From positions 124,001 to 188,000 of the forward strand of contig JACYLN010000115.1 in the NCBI GenBank assembly GCA_015272515.1: 64,000 nt of DNA. The letters run 5' to 3'. Positions within the stretch are counted from its first letter, which is position 1. The number at the start of each line of letters is the position of its first letter. A program made the position numbers and the translations under genes. This document shows positions 52,768-61,760 of the stretch, piece after piece. The notes beneath the pieces were generated by a model. It was not told where the DNA came from and searched no databases. It saw nothing but the letters and a program-made list of their open reading frames with translations. The stretch comes from Leptolyngbyaceae cyanobacterium C42_A2020_001. GTDB lineage: Bacteria; Cyanobacteriota; Cyanobacteriia; Leptolyngbyales; Leptolyngbyaceae.

Positions 52768-53754
52768 CTACCGCTTCCGGCATAGCTCACATAACTGTAT
52801 AACTTTTGTTTGAAGACTAATCAAATCATCTGCACCCCGCTTCAGATCAGCTTCTAGCTCCAGCAGCATGGGGAGCGTTTGCAGCAGTGAGGAGGATGAC
52901 AAAGACTGAGTTTCCTGTTTTAGAAAATAAAGGCGCTTAGGATTGCCGATTTCTGCCGCTTGAGCGATCGCAGTTTCATCTCGCTCTCCCGACTCCACCA
53001 TTAGTTTGACCCACGTCCAGGTGCGAAACTGCCCTACCAAACTGCTGACAATTCGCAGGGCTGGTTCATTTTGACGCAGCAGTTCAGCCACCAGTTCCAG
53101 CGCTTCTGCCGTCTCCCCCTGCCGAATGGCTGCCCCCAACTTGAAGGAACTTTGGGTACTGGCAGTGACGAGCGCCGCGACATCGGTTTCAGTCAGCGAT
53201 CGCGCAGTTTTACCCGCATACAATCGCAGTTTCTCCAATTCACTGTAAAGCTGTCGGGTGTCGTTCCCCAGCGCTTCTGCTAAAAGATCGATCGCCGCTG
53301 GAGTCAGCTTCACGCCAATCTCTTGAGCAACCTGCCGCACGTTTTTAGCCACCAAATCGGTTTTCCAGGCGGGAATCAGGGCAAACTCGCGAATCTCTGC
53401 ATGTTTCTGCAAGAGCTTGGTCGATTTCAACCGACTATCGGGCTTGCTACTACTGGTCATCAATAGAGTGGTGCTATCGGGTAGAGCGGGCAACGTGCGC
53501 TCCAATTCACTCAGTTGATCTTCAGAACAGCGCTGGCAGAGAGGAGTGTCTACCAACCAAACTAGCCGCCCTCCAGCACCAAAGGGTGGAGTCAGGGCTT
53601 GATTCAACGCTTGAGTAACGGCATCTGGTTGCTCGGCAGCAATTTTGTCGTAATTAAATGACTCCCAGGCAGCATCTAGCACGGTTTGGCGTAGCGCCGT
53701 CACTGCATGGGCGATCGCAAAGTCATCATTTCCCCAATAAATGTAGATTGGCAT
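52768..53754 (-). CDS. holA: DNA polymerase III subunit delta
   Basis: The delta subunit of the clamp loader, which opens the sliding clamp. The 328-residue protein shows the family N-terminus PIYIYWGNDDFAIAHAV, the degenerate AAA+ part and the C-terminal helical collar with SSFKLGAAIRQGETAEALEL. The start was set at ATG 53754, giving this N-terminus, instead of a TTG at 53778. No operon partner; divergent from the 2H phosphoesterase-like gene. Confidence 0.92.
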   Translation of the reverse strand: MPIYIYWGNDDFAIAHAVTALRQTVLDAAWESFNYDKIAAEQPDAVTQALNQALTPPFGAGGRLVWLVDTPLCQRCSEDQLSELERTLPALPDSTTLLMTSSSKPDSRLKSTKLLQKHAEIREFALIPAWKTDLVAKNVRQVAQEIGVKLTPAAIDLLAEALGNDTRQLYSELEKLRLYAGKTARSLTETDVAALVTASTQSSFKLGAAIRQGETAEALELVAELLRQNEPALRIVSSLVGQFRTWTWVKLMVESGERDETAIAQAAEIGNPKRLYFLKQETQSLSSSSLLQTLPMLLELEADLKRGADDLISLQTKVIQLCELCRKR

Positions 53755-53955
53755 CTTAGACAACCGTCTGACCAACAAGGTAATTGTATTGTCCTGTTAA
53801 TCCTGGCAGACTAAAAGTGAAGTCATGGGGATCAGCTAAATTTGGCATGACGACGATGATCCCCAATTTGTTATGGTGTGAGGACACGGATGAAATTCCC
53901 TTTAAGACAATTGCAGTCGTAAGATTGATAAACCTACTTACTGAGGTACTCAAGA

Positions 53956-54741
53956 TTGGACGAGAACTTTCAGACCTACCTGAACCGGGCAATGCGGATG
54001 ACATTGCCGGAAACTTACCGCTCTCAAGTGCAGCATATCCAGGAGTCGCCAAAATATGAGCTGCATCCAGGAAAGGGGCTGGAGGCATTGCCGTTTCCTG
54101 GATACACGATTATTACTCCACCGGGCGGCGAGGATGATGCTGAGAATCAAGGGCTTTTCACGTTCCTGGAAGGATTTCAGCAGCAACTTGTTCAGCATTT
54201 AGGCTCTGAAGTATTTGCACCCGTTCCGTCCTCCAGCTTCCACATCACGCTAGCCGACTTGATCTGGAATGGATCGTTTCGCCACGCGACTGAGGATGCC
54301 TCCTTTGAGGTCCAACTCCGCGATCGCATTCAGCAAATTTTTCAGGAATGTGAACCGCTTAGCGAAGGTAAACCCATTCGGTTCCAGGCATTGGGCTTAA
54401 TGGTAATGACTCGCGCGCTCGCAATTTGTCTTGCTCCTGTTGAGGAATATTCCTACGAGCGAATTCTTAAGTTTCGGCGAGCGATCTATCAAAACCGGGG
54501 GTTGATTGGGCTGGGGATCGAGCAGCAATACTATTTCACCCCACACATTACATTGGGCTACTTCGGTACAGCCCCATCCACAGAACAGCGCCCCCAATTG
54601 GGTGAAATTTTTGTTAATCTCAACCAGCAATGGTTAGACCGGGAACCGCAAATGTATAGCGTCTCTCGTGCAGAACTTCGCAAGTTTGATGATATGACGC
54701 GTTACTACCGGGAACCGGATTGGGCAGTTTTTAAGTTCTGA
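53956..54741 (+). CDS. DUF1868 (2H phosphoesterase-like) protein
   Basis: A 261-residue protein of the 2H/LigT-like fold: the two H-x-T motifs are FHITLADLIW and HITLGYFG, separated by about 110 residues as in the family. Family members act on 2',3'-cyclic or related phosphates; this one's substrate is unknown. The start is a TTG preceded by GAGG; an ATG at residue 13 is possible. cobH follows after 23 bases on the same strand. Confidence 0.75.
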   Translation: MDENFQTYLNRAMRMTLPETYRSQVQHIQESPKYELHPGKGLEALPFPGYTIITPPGGEDDAENQGLFTFLEGFQQQLVQHLGSEVFAPVPSSSFHITLADLIWNGSFRHATEDASFEVQLRDRIQQIFQECEPLSEGKPIRFQALGLMVMTRALAICLAPVEEYSYERILKFRRAIYQNRGLIGLGIEQQYYFTPHITLGYFGTAPSTEQRPQLGEIFVNLNQQWLDREPQMYSVSRAELRKFDDMTRYYREPDWAVFKF

Positions 54742-54764
54742 GAATCAAGTTTTGGTTTACGGAT

Positions 54765-55367
54765 GTGGAGATTCACCCCATCATGGTGCAAAGTTTTGCG
54801 GTGATTGATCGCGAAATTGGTGCACACTCATTTAGTCCAGCCGAGTATGCAGTCGTGCGGCGAGTCATTCACTCCACGGCTGATTTTGAGTTCAAGGATC
54901 TGGTTCGGTTCAGCCCGGGTGCAATTGCAGGCGCGATCGCTGCCTTGAAGCAGCAAACTCCCATTGTGACCGATGTAAGCATGGTGAAACATGGCATCAG
55001 CACTGTAGTAGGGCAGACCTTTCAAAATCCGGTGATCAGCGCAATTGAGCAGGCTAACGTTGCCCTGCCAGGGAAAACCCGCACAGAAACGGGAATTTTA
55101 AAGTGCCTGGAACACTACCCGGAGGCAATTTACGCGATCGGCAACGCACCCACCGCCCTTTTAGCCCTGTGCCAGCAGGTATCGGCAACTTGCCAGCCCG
55201 CATTAGTGATTGGAGCGCCCGTTGGCTTTATTGCAGTTGAAGAATCAAAAGTAGCATTGGCAACCACTTCCATTCCGCAAATCCGGGTAGAGGGGCGCAA
55301 AGGGGGATCAGCCGTTGCCGCAGCAATTGTGAATGCGCTGTTGGTTTTGGCGTGGCAGGAGCCATGA
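54765..55367 (+). CDS. cobH: Precorrin-8X methylmutase
   Basis: CobH/CbiC moves a methyl group in the corrin ring during cobalamin synthesis. Typical blocks: SFAVIDREIGAHSFSPAEYA, VRRVIHSTADFEF, catalytic-loop PIVTDVSMVKHGI and VIGAPVGFIAVEESK. The length of 200 residues is normal. The GTG start is in frame and plausible; an upstream frame stays open. Its stop overlaps cbiET as ATGA. Confidence 0.93.
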   Translation: MEIHPIMVQSFAVIDREIGAHSFSPAEYAVVRRVIHSTADFEFKDLVRFSPGAIAGAIAALKQQTPIVTDVSMVKHGISTVVGQTFQNPVISAIEQANVALPGKTRTETGILKCLEHYPEAIYAIGNAPTALLALCQQVSATCQPALVIGAPVGFIAVEESKVALATTSIPQIRVEGRKGGSAVAAAIVNALLVLAWQEP

Positions 55368-56656
55368 TTCATGTGGTAGGGATTGGGTTAGAGGGAACCA
55401 CTGGACTGACCGAGCCGATTCAGGTGCTGATTGAGCAGGCAACGCTATTAGTTGGCAGTGCTCGTCATCTTAACTACGTTTCAAATCATTCATGCCCGCG
55501 AGTGGTACTGGGCGATTTGGGTGCAGCGATCGAGCAAATTCGCCAACATTTGTCTCTCGATCAAGCATCTTTGCCATCTGCCGCTCAACCCCTGGTAATA
55601 GTTCTAACATCGGGCGATCCCCTATTTTTTGGGTTGGGGCGTTTGCTCCTAGCCGAGTTTCCTGCCGATCAATTAACCTTTCATCCCCACCTTAGTTCCA
55701 TTCAATTAGCCTTTAGTCGAGTCAAACTTCCCTGGCAGGATGCGCGCGTGGTGAGTGCTCACGGACGATCGCCGGAAAATTTGATACACGCCCTGCAACA
55801 AGGGGCAGAGACAATGGCAGTGCTAACAGACGGAACCTCGACTCCTGCAGCGATCGCCCAACTACTGCAAGCGCTGGATTTACCTACACGCTATCGCATC
55901 TGGGTGTGTGAGAACCTGGGCGGAAGCGATGAGCGGGTGACTGAAACGACGGATTGGGCAACTTTGGCAGACCAATCCTTTGCGCCGCTGAATGTGGTGA
56001 TTTTGAAACGGTTAGACGATTCTCCTGCGTTGCGGTTAGACACTTTGCCCTTGATGGGAATTCCCGACCAGGCATTTTTGAGCTTTCGCGATCGCCCTGG
56101 TTTAATGACCAAACGGGAAGTACGGACGTTGGCACTGGGAGAATTGGCGCTGCAACCCGATCAAATTGTTTGGGATATTGGCGCAGGTACCGGGTCAGTG
56201 TCAATTGAAATCGCCCGCCTGTGCCCTGGTTCTACCATTTATGCGATTGAAAAAACAGCCGCAGGGGTGGCACTGATTCAACAAAATTGCCAACGGTTTC
56301 AGGTTGAAAATGTGCAACTCATCCATGGAGCCGCACCAGCCGCCTTAACCTCATTACCTGCTCCTGACCGAGTTTTTATTGGCGGTAGTGGTGGCAATTT
56401 GAACCCTATCTTGAATGCCTGTGCAGAACGATTAGTCAGAAACGGACGCATCGTAATCGCGATCGCCACGATAGAACATTTGACAACTGTCTTTAATTGG
56501 CTGACGACCCACACAACCAGCGGCGATCGATGGAGTCATCACCTTCTACAAGTGAATCTTTCTCGCGCTGTTCCAGTTTCATTATTAACTCGACTGTCAC
56601 CATTGAATCCCGTCACCATCATCACTCTAGAACGCGGCTTACCAAGCAGCATCTAA
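55364..56656 (+). CDS. cobL: Bifunctional precorrin-6Y C5,15-methyltransferase / decarboxylase
   Basis: CbiE and CbiT fused in one chain (CobL). The N-terminal half (1-210) is a tetrapyrrole methylase: IHVVGIGLEGTTGL, LTSGDPLFFGLG and VSAHGRSPENLIHAL. The C-terminal half (230-430) is a class I methyltransferase with KREVRTLALGELAL, VWDIGAGTGSVSIEIARL and VFIGGSGGNLNPIL. It makes precorrin-8X, the substrate of cobH. Start at ATG 55364, inside the cobH stop. Confidence 0.94.
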   Translation: MIHVVGIGLEGTTGLTEPIQVLIEQATLLVGSARHLNYVSNHSCPRVVLGDLGAAIEQIRQHLSLDQASLPSAAQPLVIVLTSGDPLFFGLGRLLLAEFPADQLTFHPHLSSIQLAFSRVKLPWQDARVVSAHGRSPENLIHALQQGAETMAVLTDGTSTPAAIAQLLQALDLPTRYRIWVCENLGGSDERVTETTDWATLADQSFAPLNVVILKRLDDSPALRLDTLPLMGIPDQAFLSFRDRPGLMTKREVRTLALGELALQPDQIVWDIGAGTGSVSIEIARLCPGSTIYAIEKTAAGVALIQQNCQRFQVENVQLIHGAAPAALTSLPAPDRVFIGGSGGNLNPILNACAERLVRNGRIVIAIATIEHLTTVFNWLTTHTTSGDRWSHHLLQVNLSRAVPVSLLTRLSPLNPVTIITLERGLPSSI

Positions 56657-56892
56657 ATGAAAGTGAATCACACATAGAACCCATGAATGCCACCGTTCGA
56701 CTGGCATCATACCGAAGCCACAACGCATCAAACCTTTGAGTAGCACGAATTACACTTTAGCTCAACCATCCGGCAAACCAATCAGATTCCAAAACTCCAA
56801 AATCGATACCAACGCTCTTTTAACAAGCTAAATAATCAGAGTATGGTTCTGTTTTGAAACCACGAAAGGACACAAAAACCGCCCCGCAAACG

Positions 56893-57297
56893 TTATTCCT
56901 CGTCGTCAGAATCATCGTGTTCGCCGCTGCTGCTATCTAGCTGAATTAGACGAATATGTTTATACCCAAGCTTAATCTCAAACTCATCGCCGGGCTTTAA
57001 ACCCATTGCTTGTGTATATGCCGCTCCAATAACGATTTGCCCATTCTTGTGCACACTGACTCGGTAGGTTGGTTCACGTCCGCGCCCATCTTTTGACCCT
57101 TCTGGATCAAGCGGAAGCCCCTTCGCAACCAGCAGCGCATCATAAAAATCTGTGAGATTAACGCGAGTTTGGTTATTTTTGGTAACCGTGTAGTATCCGC
57201 ACCGCTTTGCTGTTTCACGACGGGGTAAGTGCGCCAGTTCTTTTACTTTTTGAAGTAGCGCTTTTCCTGTTAGTGGAGTAGGAGAGGTATCTGCCAT
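56893..57297 (-). CDS. cyAbrB-type transcriptional regulator (cyAbrB1 subgroup)
   Basis: A 134-residue cyanobacterial AbrB regulator. The long conserved N-terminal part (LTGKALLQKVKELAHLPRRE; CGYYTVTKNNQTRVNLTDFY) plus the C-terminal SpoVT-AbrB DNA-binding fold (YRVSVHKNGQIVIGAAYTQA) is the cyAbrB layout, and the wording fits cyAbrB1 (CalA-like) rather than cyAbrB2. These proteins act as abundant global regulators of carbon, nitrogen and cell differentiation genes. The acidic tail (SSGEHDDSDDEE) is variable. Confidence 0.9.
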   Translation of the reverse strand: MADTSPTPLTGKALLQKVKELAHLPRRETAKRCGYYTVTKNNQTRVNLTDFYDALLVAKGLPLDPEGSKDGRGREPTYRVSVHKNGQIVIGAAYTQAMGLKPGDEFEIKLGYKHIRLIQLDSSSGEHDDSDDEE

Positions 57298-57723
57298 CTT
57301 GTTCCCAATTCTTCTGAAAATCTCAGGGAATGAATTATTCCATTCAACGATCTAACACTATAAAAAATATATCCTTAGATCTGGCTGCTTTGGCAATATT
57401 CGATATGTATTTTTAGCATTAATATTTTTTTATTCATGTTTGCTATCCAGAATGGCTTGCATGACTGGTAAAGCGATTTTGAGCAGTTCTTTGGTACTCA
57501 AGCAATCCGTAAAATTGTCTAGCCTGTGAGTTTTCCTATTCAATAAAAGCCATCAAATTGCACACTTCACTGGCTCAAGAGTTTTTGTAAAAGCAGGTTT
57601 GATGACTTGCACATCCCTTCCAGTTTTAGGACAGGACATCTTAAGTTGCCATTTAGTAACAACCGAGTCTGCCAAATTTGAACTATGGTTAAAGAAGCTC
57701 TTCAGTAAGCACTTACAGTAAGA
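57298..57723. other. Intergenic region between cyAbrB1 and sdhB
   Basis: A relatively A/T-rich 426 bp gap between divergent genes. It must hold both promoters. I see no tRNA, riboswitch or repeated element, and no open frame with a ribosome-binding site. Confidence 0.5.
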
Positions 57724-58791
57724 ATGCAAGTTGTTTTCAAGGTTATCAGGCAAGAAATAGAGGCATTTCCTAGAGTCCAGGAATATACCCTAGATGTAGA
57801 GCCGAGCGTGACGATTTTGGACTGTTTAAACCAAATCAAATGGGAGCAGGACGGCACATTAGCTTTCCGAAAAAATTGCCGAAACACCATTTGTGGTAGT
57901 TGTGCAATGCGGATTAATGGTCGGTCTGCGCTGGCTTGTAAAGAAAATGTTGGGAGTGAAATTACTCGCTTAAAGCAGGCATCTGAAGGCAGTGGAAATG
58001 GTGGAATAGCTGGTTTCACGAGCGATGGAATTCCCATCATGACGTTGGCACCGATGGGCAATATGCCTGTGATTAAAGATTTAGTCGTGGATATGGGCAG
58101 CTTTTGGGCAAACCTGAAAGCCGTTGATCCCTATGTAAGTACGGCGGCGCGGCAAATCCCTGAACGGGAGTTTTTGCAAACTCCTGAGGAGCGATCGCAC
58201 CTGAATCAGGTGGGCAACTGTATCCTTTGTGGTGCTTGCTATTCCGAATGCAATGCGCGGGAAGTCAATCCTGAATTTGTGGGGCCTCATGCGTTAGCAA
58301 AGGCGTATCGAATGGTGGCAGATTCTCGCGACCAGGTGTTGGAGGAACGACTTGCAAAGTATAACGAGGGCACAAAGGGCGTTTGGGGCTGTACTCGCTG
58401 TTACTACTGCAATGCGGTTTGTCCAATGGAGGTGGCTCCCATGGATCAAATTGGCAAGATTAAATCAGAAATTTTGGATCAAAAAGAAGTTGAGGCGACT
58501 GTCTTTATTCGGCATCGTAGAACGCTGGTTGATCTGGTGAAGCAGGGGGGGTGGATTGATGAGCGGCAATTTGGCTTGAGAGTGGTTGGTAATTCCTTTC
58601 GAGATCTGCGCGGGCTTTTGAGCATTGCGCCCCTGGGACTGCGTATGATGATGAAAGGCAAATTTCCTCTAACGTTTGAAAAGTCTGAAGGTACTGAACA
58701 GGTGCGATCGCTGATTGAATCTGTCAAACGTCTGGACAAATCTGCCATTGTTGAACCTGTGATCGATACTCCCGAACCTGTGGGTGGCTAA
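57724..58791 (+). CDS. sdhB: Succinate dehydrogenase / fumarate reductase iron-sulfur subunit
   Basis: The electron-transfer subunit linking the flavoprotein to the plastoquinone pool. The three cluster sites are complete: [2Fe-2S] in CRNTICGSCAM and a later C; [4Fe-4S] CILCGACYSEC; and [3Fe-4S] CTRCYYCNAVCP. The 355 residues are longer than the E. coli protein by a C-terminal extension, as seen in cyanobacteria. Membrane-attached. The Hlip gene starts three bases after its stop. Confidence 0.94.
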   Translation: MQVVFKVIRQEIEAFPRVQEYTLDVEPSVTILDCLNQIKWEQDGTLAFRKNCRNTICGSCAMRINGRSALACKENVGSEITRLKQASEGSGNGGIAGFTSDGIPIMTLAPMGNMPVIKDLVVDMGSFWANLKAVDPYVSTAARQIPEREFLQTPEERSHLNQVGNCILCGACYSECNAREVNPEFVGPHALAKAYRMVADSRDQVLEERLAKYNEGTKGVWGCTRCYYCNAVCPMEVAPMDQIGKIKSEILDQKEVEATVFIRHRRTLVDLVKQGGWIDERQFGLRVVGNSFRDLRGLLSIAPLGLRMMMKGKFPLTFEKSEGTEQVRSLIESVKRLDKSAIVEPVIDTPEPVGG

Positions 58792-58794
58792 CCA

Positions 58795-59016
58795 ATGTCT
58801 GAAACACCAAACTCTGAAACTCCAACCCCTGAGACACCAAAATCTGATAAACCTCAGTCTGCTGCGGTTGAATCTTTCAATCGTCCGGTTCCTGCCTTTG
58901 GCTGGACGGCTTATGCAGAGCAGTTCAATGGGCGCTTTGCCATGATCGGCATTGTTGCTCTAATTTTAATTGAATTGTTCTCTGGGCAAGGATTAATTGC
59001 CTGGCTGGGGTTTTAA
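58795..59016 (+). CDS. High-light-inducible (Hlip) / chlorophyll a/b-binding-like protein
   Basis: A 73-residue one-helix protein. The chlorophyll-binding motif is in AEQFNGRFAMIGIVALILIE, followed by SGQG. The first 30 residues are a Pro/Thr/Glu repeat (TPNSETPTPETPKS-like). Hlips bind chlorophyll and carotenoid and protect photosystem assembly under light stress. Here the gene is placed three bases behind sdhB, so it should be on the sdhB mRNA unless it has its own promoter inside it. Confidence 0.9.
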   Translation: MSETPNSETPTPETPKSDKPQSAAVESFNRPVPAFGWTAYAEQFNGRFAMIGIVALILIELFSGQGLIAWLGF

Positions 59017-59019
59017 CCA

Positions 59020-59544
59020 TTAGCGAGGTGGAGTGACACCATTGATTGGTTGTCCCAAGCGATTGTAAATCAAAATATCCCATTGCCCGTTAGCGCTCGA
59101 TTCAAAGGCGATCGCGTTACCATCGGCGCTGATGGTTGGGTTCCGCACCTGTGCTCTTAAATTCTCTGTCAAGTTACGAAGCTGGCGTGTTTCCCGGTCA
59201 TACAAGTAAATGCCGGAACGCCCTTCCCGTGTTCCAGTAAACACAATGTAACGCCCATTGTCTGAAATCGCCGGATTTGCCTCGATCATGTCAATGGCGT
59301 TGAGTCCGGGTGTTTCAATTAAGTTACGGGTAACTGTGTCGTACAGATAAATATCCTGGCTATTGCGGCGATCGGAGGTGAAGACGATATATCGTCCAGC
59401 GATCGCAGGATTTTGTTCAGCAAACTGACTGTTCAAACTGCGTCCGCCGGGGTCGTAAGGAAAGCTGACTAGGCGTGGACCCGTGCAACCACTGAGCATT
59501 CCAGCCGCTACTAAAATGAACCAGGAAACTCTCACGCTACTCAC
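59020..59544 (-). CDS. TolB-like beta-propeller lipoprotein, short
   Basis: A 174-residue protein with a lipoprotein signal (LVAAGMLSGC) and three PD40/WD40-like blades of the type GRYIVFTSDRRNSQDIYLYD, GRYIVFTGTREGRSGIYLYD and GNAIAFESSANGQWDILIYN. Only half a normal six-bladed propeller is present, so it may dimerise or pair with the neighbouring paralogue (59562-60179). No Tol-Pal genes are nearby. Its start is a GTG. Confidence 0.75.
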   Translation of the reverse strand: MSSVRVSWFILVAAGMLSGCTGPRLVSFPYDPGGRSLNSQFAEQNPAIAGRYIVFTSDRRNSQDIYLYDTVTRNLIETPGLNAIDMIEANPAISDNGRYIVFTGTREGRSGIYLYDRETRQLRNLTENLRAQVRNPTISADGNAIAFESSANGQWDILIYNRLGQPINGVTPPR

Positions 59545-59561
59545 CGTTCATGATTAACCAT

Positions 59562-60179
59562 TCAGGGGGAAACCGCTGGATTGGGACGATTTCGCTGGTA
59601 GTCAGGAATATCCAATTCTACGCCTGCACCTCGATCCAACAGTTCAATATCCCACTGCCCGCGACTGCCCGTTTCAAAGACGATATAGCGACCATCGGGG
59701 CTGATTTTGGGATTGCGAAACCAGCCCCGATAACCAATGGTAAGGATTTGAGTTTGTTGAGTGGCGCGATCGTAGAGTTCAATTTCAGGTCGAGCGCTAT
59801 CGCTAGCAATGTAAGCAATGTAGCGTCCGGTGTAGCTGAGGCTGGGGGACTCAGCGATCGCATCTCGGCGATTTAGCCGCGGCAGCATTACATAACGCTT
59901 GTCTCGTAAGTCGTACAACACAATGCCTCGTGTTCCGTCGCGGTTGGAGGCAAAAGCGAGAAAGCGTCCGTTCCCGCTTAAAGCAGGTTGCTCATCATTA
60001 AAGCGGCTTTCTAACTCTACCGGTCCAGTAGGCATTTGAGGTTGTTCACAAGCAACCAGCATAACCACTAACGCAAAGCTGGCACACCATTTAAGGTAGG
60101 GTACCAGTGGAACTTTGCGAGATACCGAAATCACGATTGCGATCGCTCCTTGCCGTTGCCCTGCTTGTTGTTTAGTCAA
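59562..60179 (-). CDS. TolB-like beta-propeller lipoprotein, paralogue
   Basis: A 205-residue protein with a lipobox (ALVVMLVAC) and blades GRFLAFASNRDGTRGIVLYD, GRYIAYIASDSARPEIELYD and GRYIVFETGSRGQWDIELLD. It is clearly a tandem duplicate of the gene 17 bases downstream (59020-59544). The start may be later than the TTG used here: an in-frame GTG about 16 codons in gives a better signal peptide. The three-blade form again suggests a half-propeller. Confidence 0.75.
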   Translation of the reverse strand: MTKQQAGQRQGAIAIVISVSRKVPLVPYLKWCASFALVVMLVACEQPQMPTGPVELESRFNDEQPALSGNGRFLAFASNRDGTRGIVLYDLRDKRYVMLPRLNRRDAIAESPSLSYTGRYIAYIASDSARPEIELYDRATQQTQILTIGYRGWFRNPKISPDGRYIVFETGSRGQWDIELLDRGAGVELDIPDYQRNRPNPAVSP

Positions 60180-60215
60180 GGCAACTCAGATCCATCAAAA
60201 TGTTTGGCTCAATAA

Positions 60216-60977
60216 CTACTCGTCACCCCAATTGTCGGTTTCGTCGTTATCAATTGGACGATAATCCACATATTCAGAAGGCGGTTCTTCCGTCACGGGG
60301 CGACGTTCTCTTGAGCGCACTCCCTCATCTTCTGGACGGGGACGGCGAGTTCTGGAGGCAGGTGGTTGATTACCTGAACGAGTGGGAGCAGTGCTACGAG
60401 GGCGAGAACGGCGTTGCAAGTCATCATCAGCCGCCAAGTCTGCCCCAAAGGATTCCTCATCAGAACGAGGGCGACGACGTGGGCGATCGCCCTGTCCATA
60501 CCGATCATCTAAACTGGCACGGGGAGAAGCAGGACGGCGACGGGTGGTTTCTTCATACTCATCCCGGTTGGGTCGGGCATCCCGACTGCCGCGAATTCTG
60601 CGAGTGGTCGAGCGATCGTCAAATGCGCCAAATTCGTCTAACTCTGCCCGATAAACTTTGCTAACTGGGCGTTCATCGTCCACGATGGGGGCGTTTCGCT
60701 TTGCCTGCTCAGTAGCCGCACCTCGAAGACGAACGCTTTCCACAGCAAAGAAAACTGCGGAAGCCGTAAGGAGAAATTGCCCAAACTGCAAGATAGGATC
60801 CTGTCGCCATCCTTGAAAGAACAAGATACCCCCGCATAGCAGAGCTACGGCTGCGAAGAAAATATCGTGATCTCGCGCTAACTTTGGTCGAAAGGAGCGT
60901 AAGAAGTAGAGAGCTAGCCCTGATACTGCAAGCGCAATGCCGACTAAACTACTCCAACCTAATCCGACATTTACCAT
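60216..60977 (-). CDS. ycf66: Ycf66 family protein
   Basis: A 253-residue membrane protein. Three N-terminal helices (LGWSSLVGIALAVSGLALYF; IFFAAVALLCGGILFF; GQFLLTASAVFFAVESVRLR) are the Ycf66 core, which is also encoded in some plastids. The 160-residue C-terminus is highly charged and Arg/Asp-rich and probably disordered. psbX lies upstream on the same strand, a neighbourhood I consider common in cyanobacteria. Function unknown, associated with photosynthetic membranes by context. Confidence 0.9.
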   Translation of the reverse strand: MVNVGLGWSSLVGIALAVSGLALYFLRSFRPKLARDHDIFFAAVALLCGGILFFQGWRQDPILQFGQFLLTASAVFFAVESVRLRGAATEQAKRNAPIVDDERPVSKVYRAELDEFGAFDDRSTTRRIRGSRDARPNRDEYEETTRRRPASPRASLDDRYGQGDRPRRRPRSDEESFGADLAADDDLQRRSRPRSTAPTRSGNQPPASRTRRPRPEDEGVRSRERRPVTEEPPSEYVDYRPIDNDETDNWGDE

Positions 60978-61150
60978 CGCTAACCCTCTCCTAAGTACAT
61001 CCTATGTTAACGAGTTTCACCCAAAATCTCCACTTTCCAGGCGATCGCACAACTGGGTAAACTCATTGAAGTAAAAAATTTTGTGGGATAGGCATCTTGA
61101 CTGTCATACACAACCGAGACACTTATCCCACCTGATGGAATTCGGACTCT

Positions 61151-61270
61151 TTAGGAGCGCTGAATTTTATCTTTTTGGCTGATAAACACCAGACCAACGG
61201 TTGCTGGAATCAACACAATCACCGCACCTGCCAGAAGACTGAGCAAAAAATTCATTAAGGAAGGAGTCAT
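61151..61270 (-). CDS. psbX: Photosystem II subunit PsbX
   Basis: A 39-residue single-helix protein (begins [15 protein letters not shown]) found by reading the minus strand. The pattern with [20 protein letters not shown] is that of PsbX, a low-molecular-weight subunit near cytochrome b559 in photosystem II. It lies 173 bases upstream of ycf66 and is divergent from yggT. The ATG and stop are unambiguous. Confidence 0.95.
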   Translation of the reverse strand: MTPSLMNFLLSLLAGAVIVLIPATVGLVFISQKDKIQRS

Positions 61271-61348
61271 ATTCCCTGCGCCTCTCACATTCAACGATTT
61301 ATTGCTCATTCTATCGGTCTGTTACGCCCTTGAGAAGCTACATCCTTC

Positions 61349-61380
61349 AAGGATTTTGGAAAAAAACGGCCGAAATCCTT
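61349..61380. promoter_or_regulatory. Hairpin between psbX and yggT
   Basis: AAGGATTTTGG pairs with CCGAAATCCTT over 11 positions (one G-U) around a ten-base A-rich loop. Neither side has a T run, so it is not a standard terminator; it would sit in the 5' region of psbX or yggT transcripts. Confidence 0.4.
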
Positions 61381-61463
61381 CAAACAGCGTCCATTGGAAG
61401 CGCAAGAATACCGCTAAGATCATGAGAGAGCATTTACATCCCTTAAATTAAAAATCTTGTGTT

Positions 61464-61757
61464 ATGACGGCTGCTGAAATTACTTCCTGGCTTCTGGGTC
61501 CGTTGCTAGCAGTGATGATTTTTCTGTTCATCTTTCGGATTGTCTTGACCTGGTATCCGCAAGTTAACTTGACTCAGTTTCCGTTTAGCCTTGTGGTTTT
61601 CCCAACGGAACCTTTTTTGGCACCGCTTCGCAAAATCATTCCTCCCCTGGGCGGCGTAGATATCACTCCGATTGTGTGGGTTGGGATTTTGAGCCTGATG
61701 CGAGAAGTGCTCTTAGGGCAGCAAGGTTTGCTAACGATGATGACAAGAACTGGTTAA
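61464..61757 (+). CDS. YggT family protein
   Basis: A 97-residue membrane protein with two hydrophobic helices (LLGPLLAVMIFLFIFRIVL; PIVWVGILSLMREVLL) and the family turn FRIVLTWYPQVNLTQFP followed by EPFLAPLRKIIPPLGGVDI. Cyanobacterial and plastid relatives (YlmG/Ycf19) take part in thylakoid or division-site organisation. Convergent with accC, three bases apart. Confidence 0.9.
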   Translation: MTAAEITSWLLGPLLAVMIFLFIFRIVLTWYPQVNLTQFPFSLVVFPTEPFLAPLRKIIPPLGGVDITPIVWVGILSLMREVLLGQQGLLTMMTRTG

Positions 61758-61760
61758 GGT

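Noticed and set aside
57298-57723. Search for a tRNA or small RNA gene in the cyAbrB1-sdhB gap
   Set aside because: No T-loop consensus, cloverleaf or terminator hairpin was found. Elsewhere in the window I also saw no convincing tRNA.
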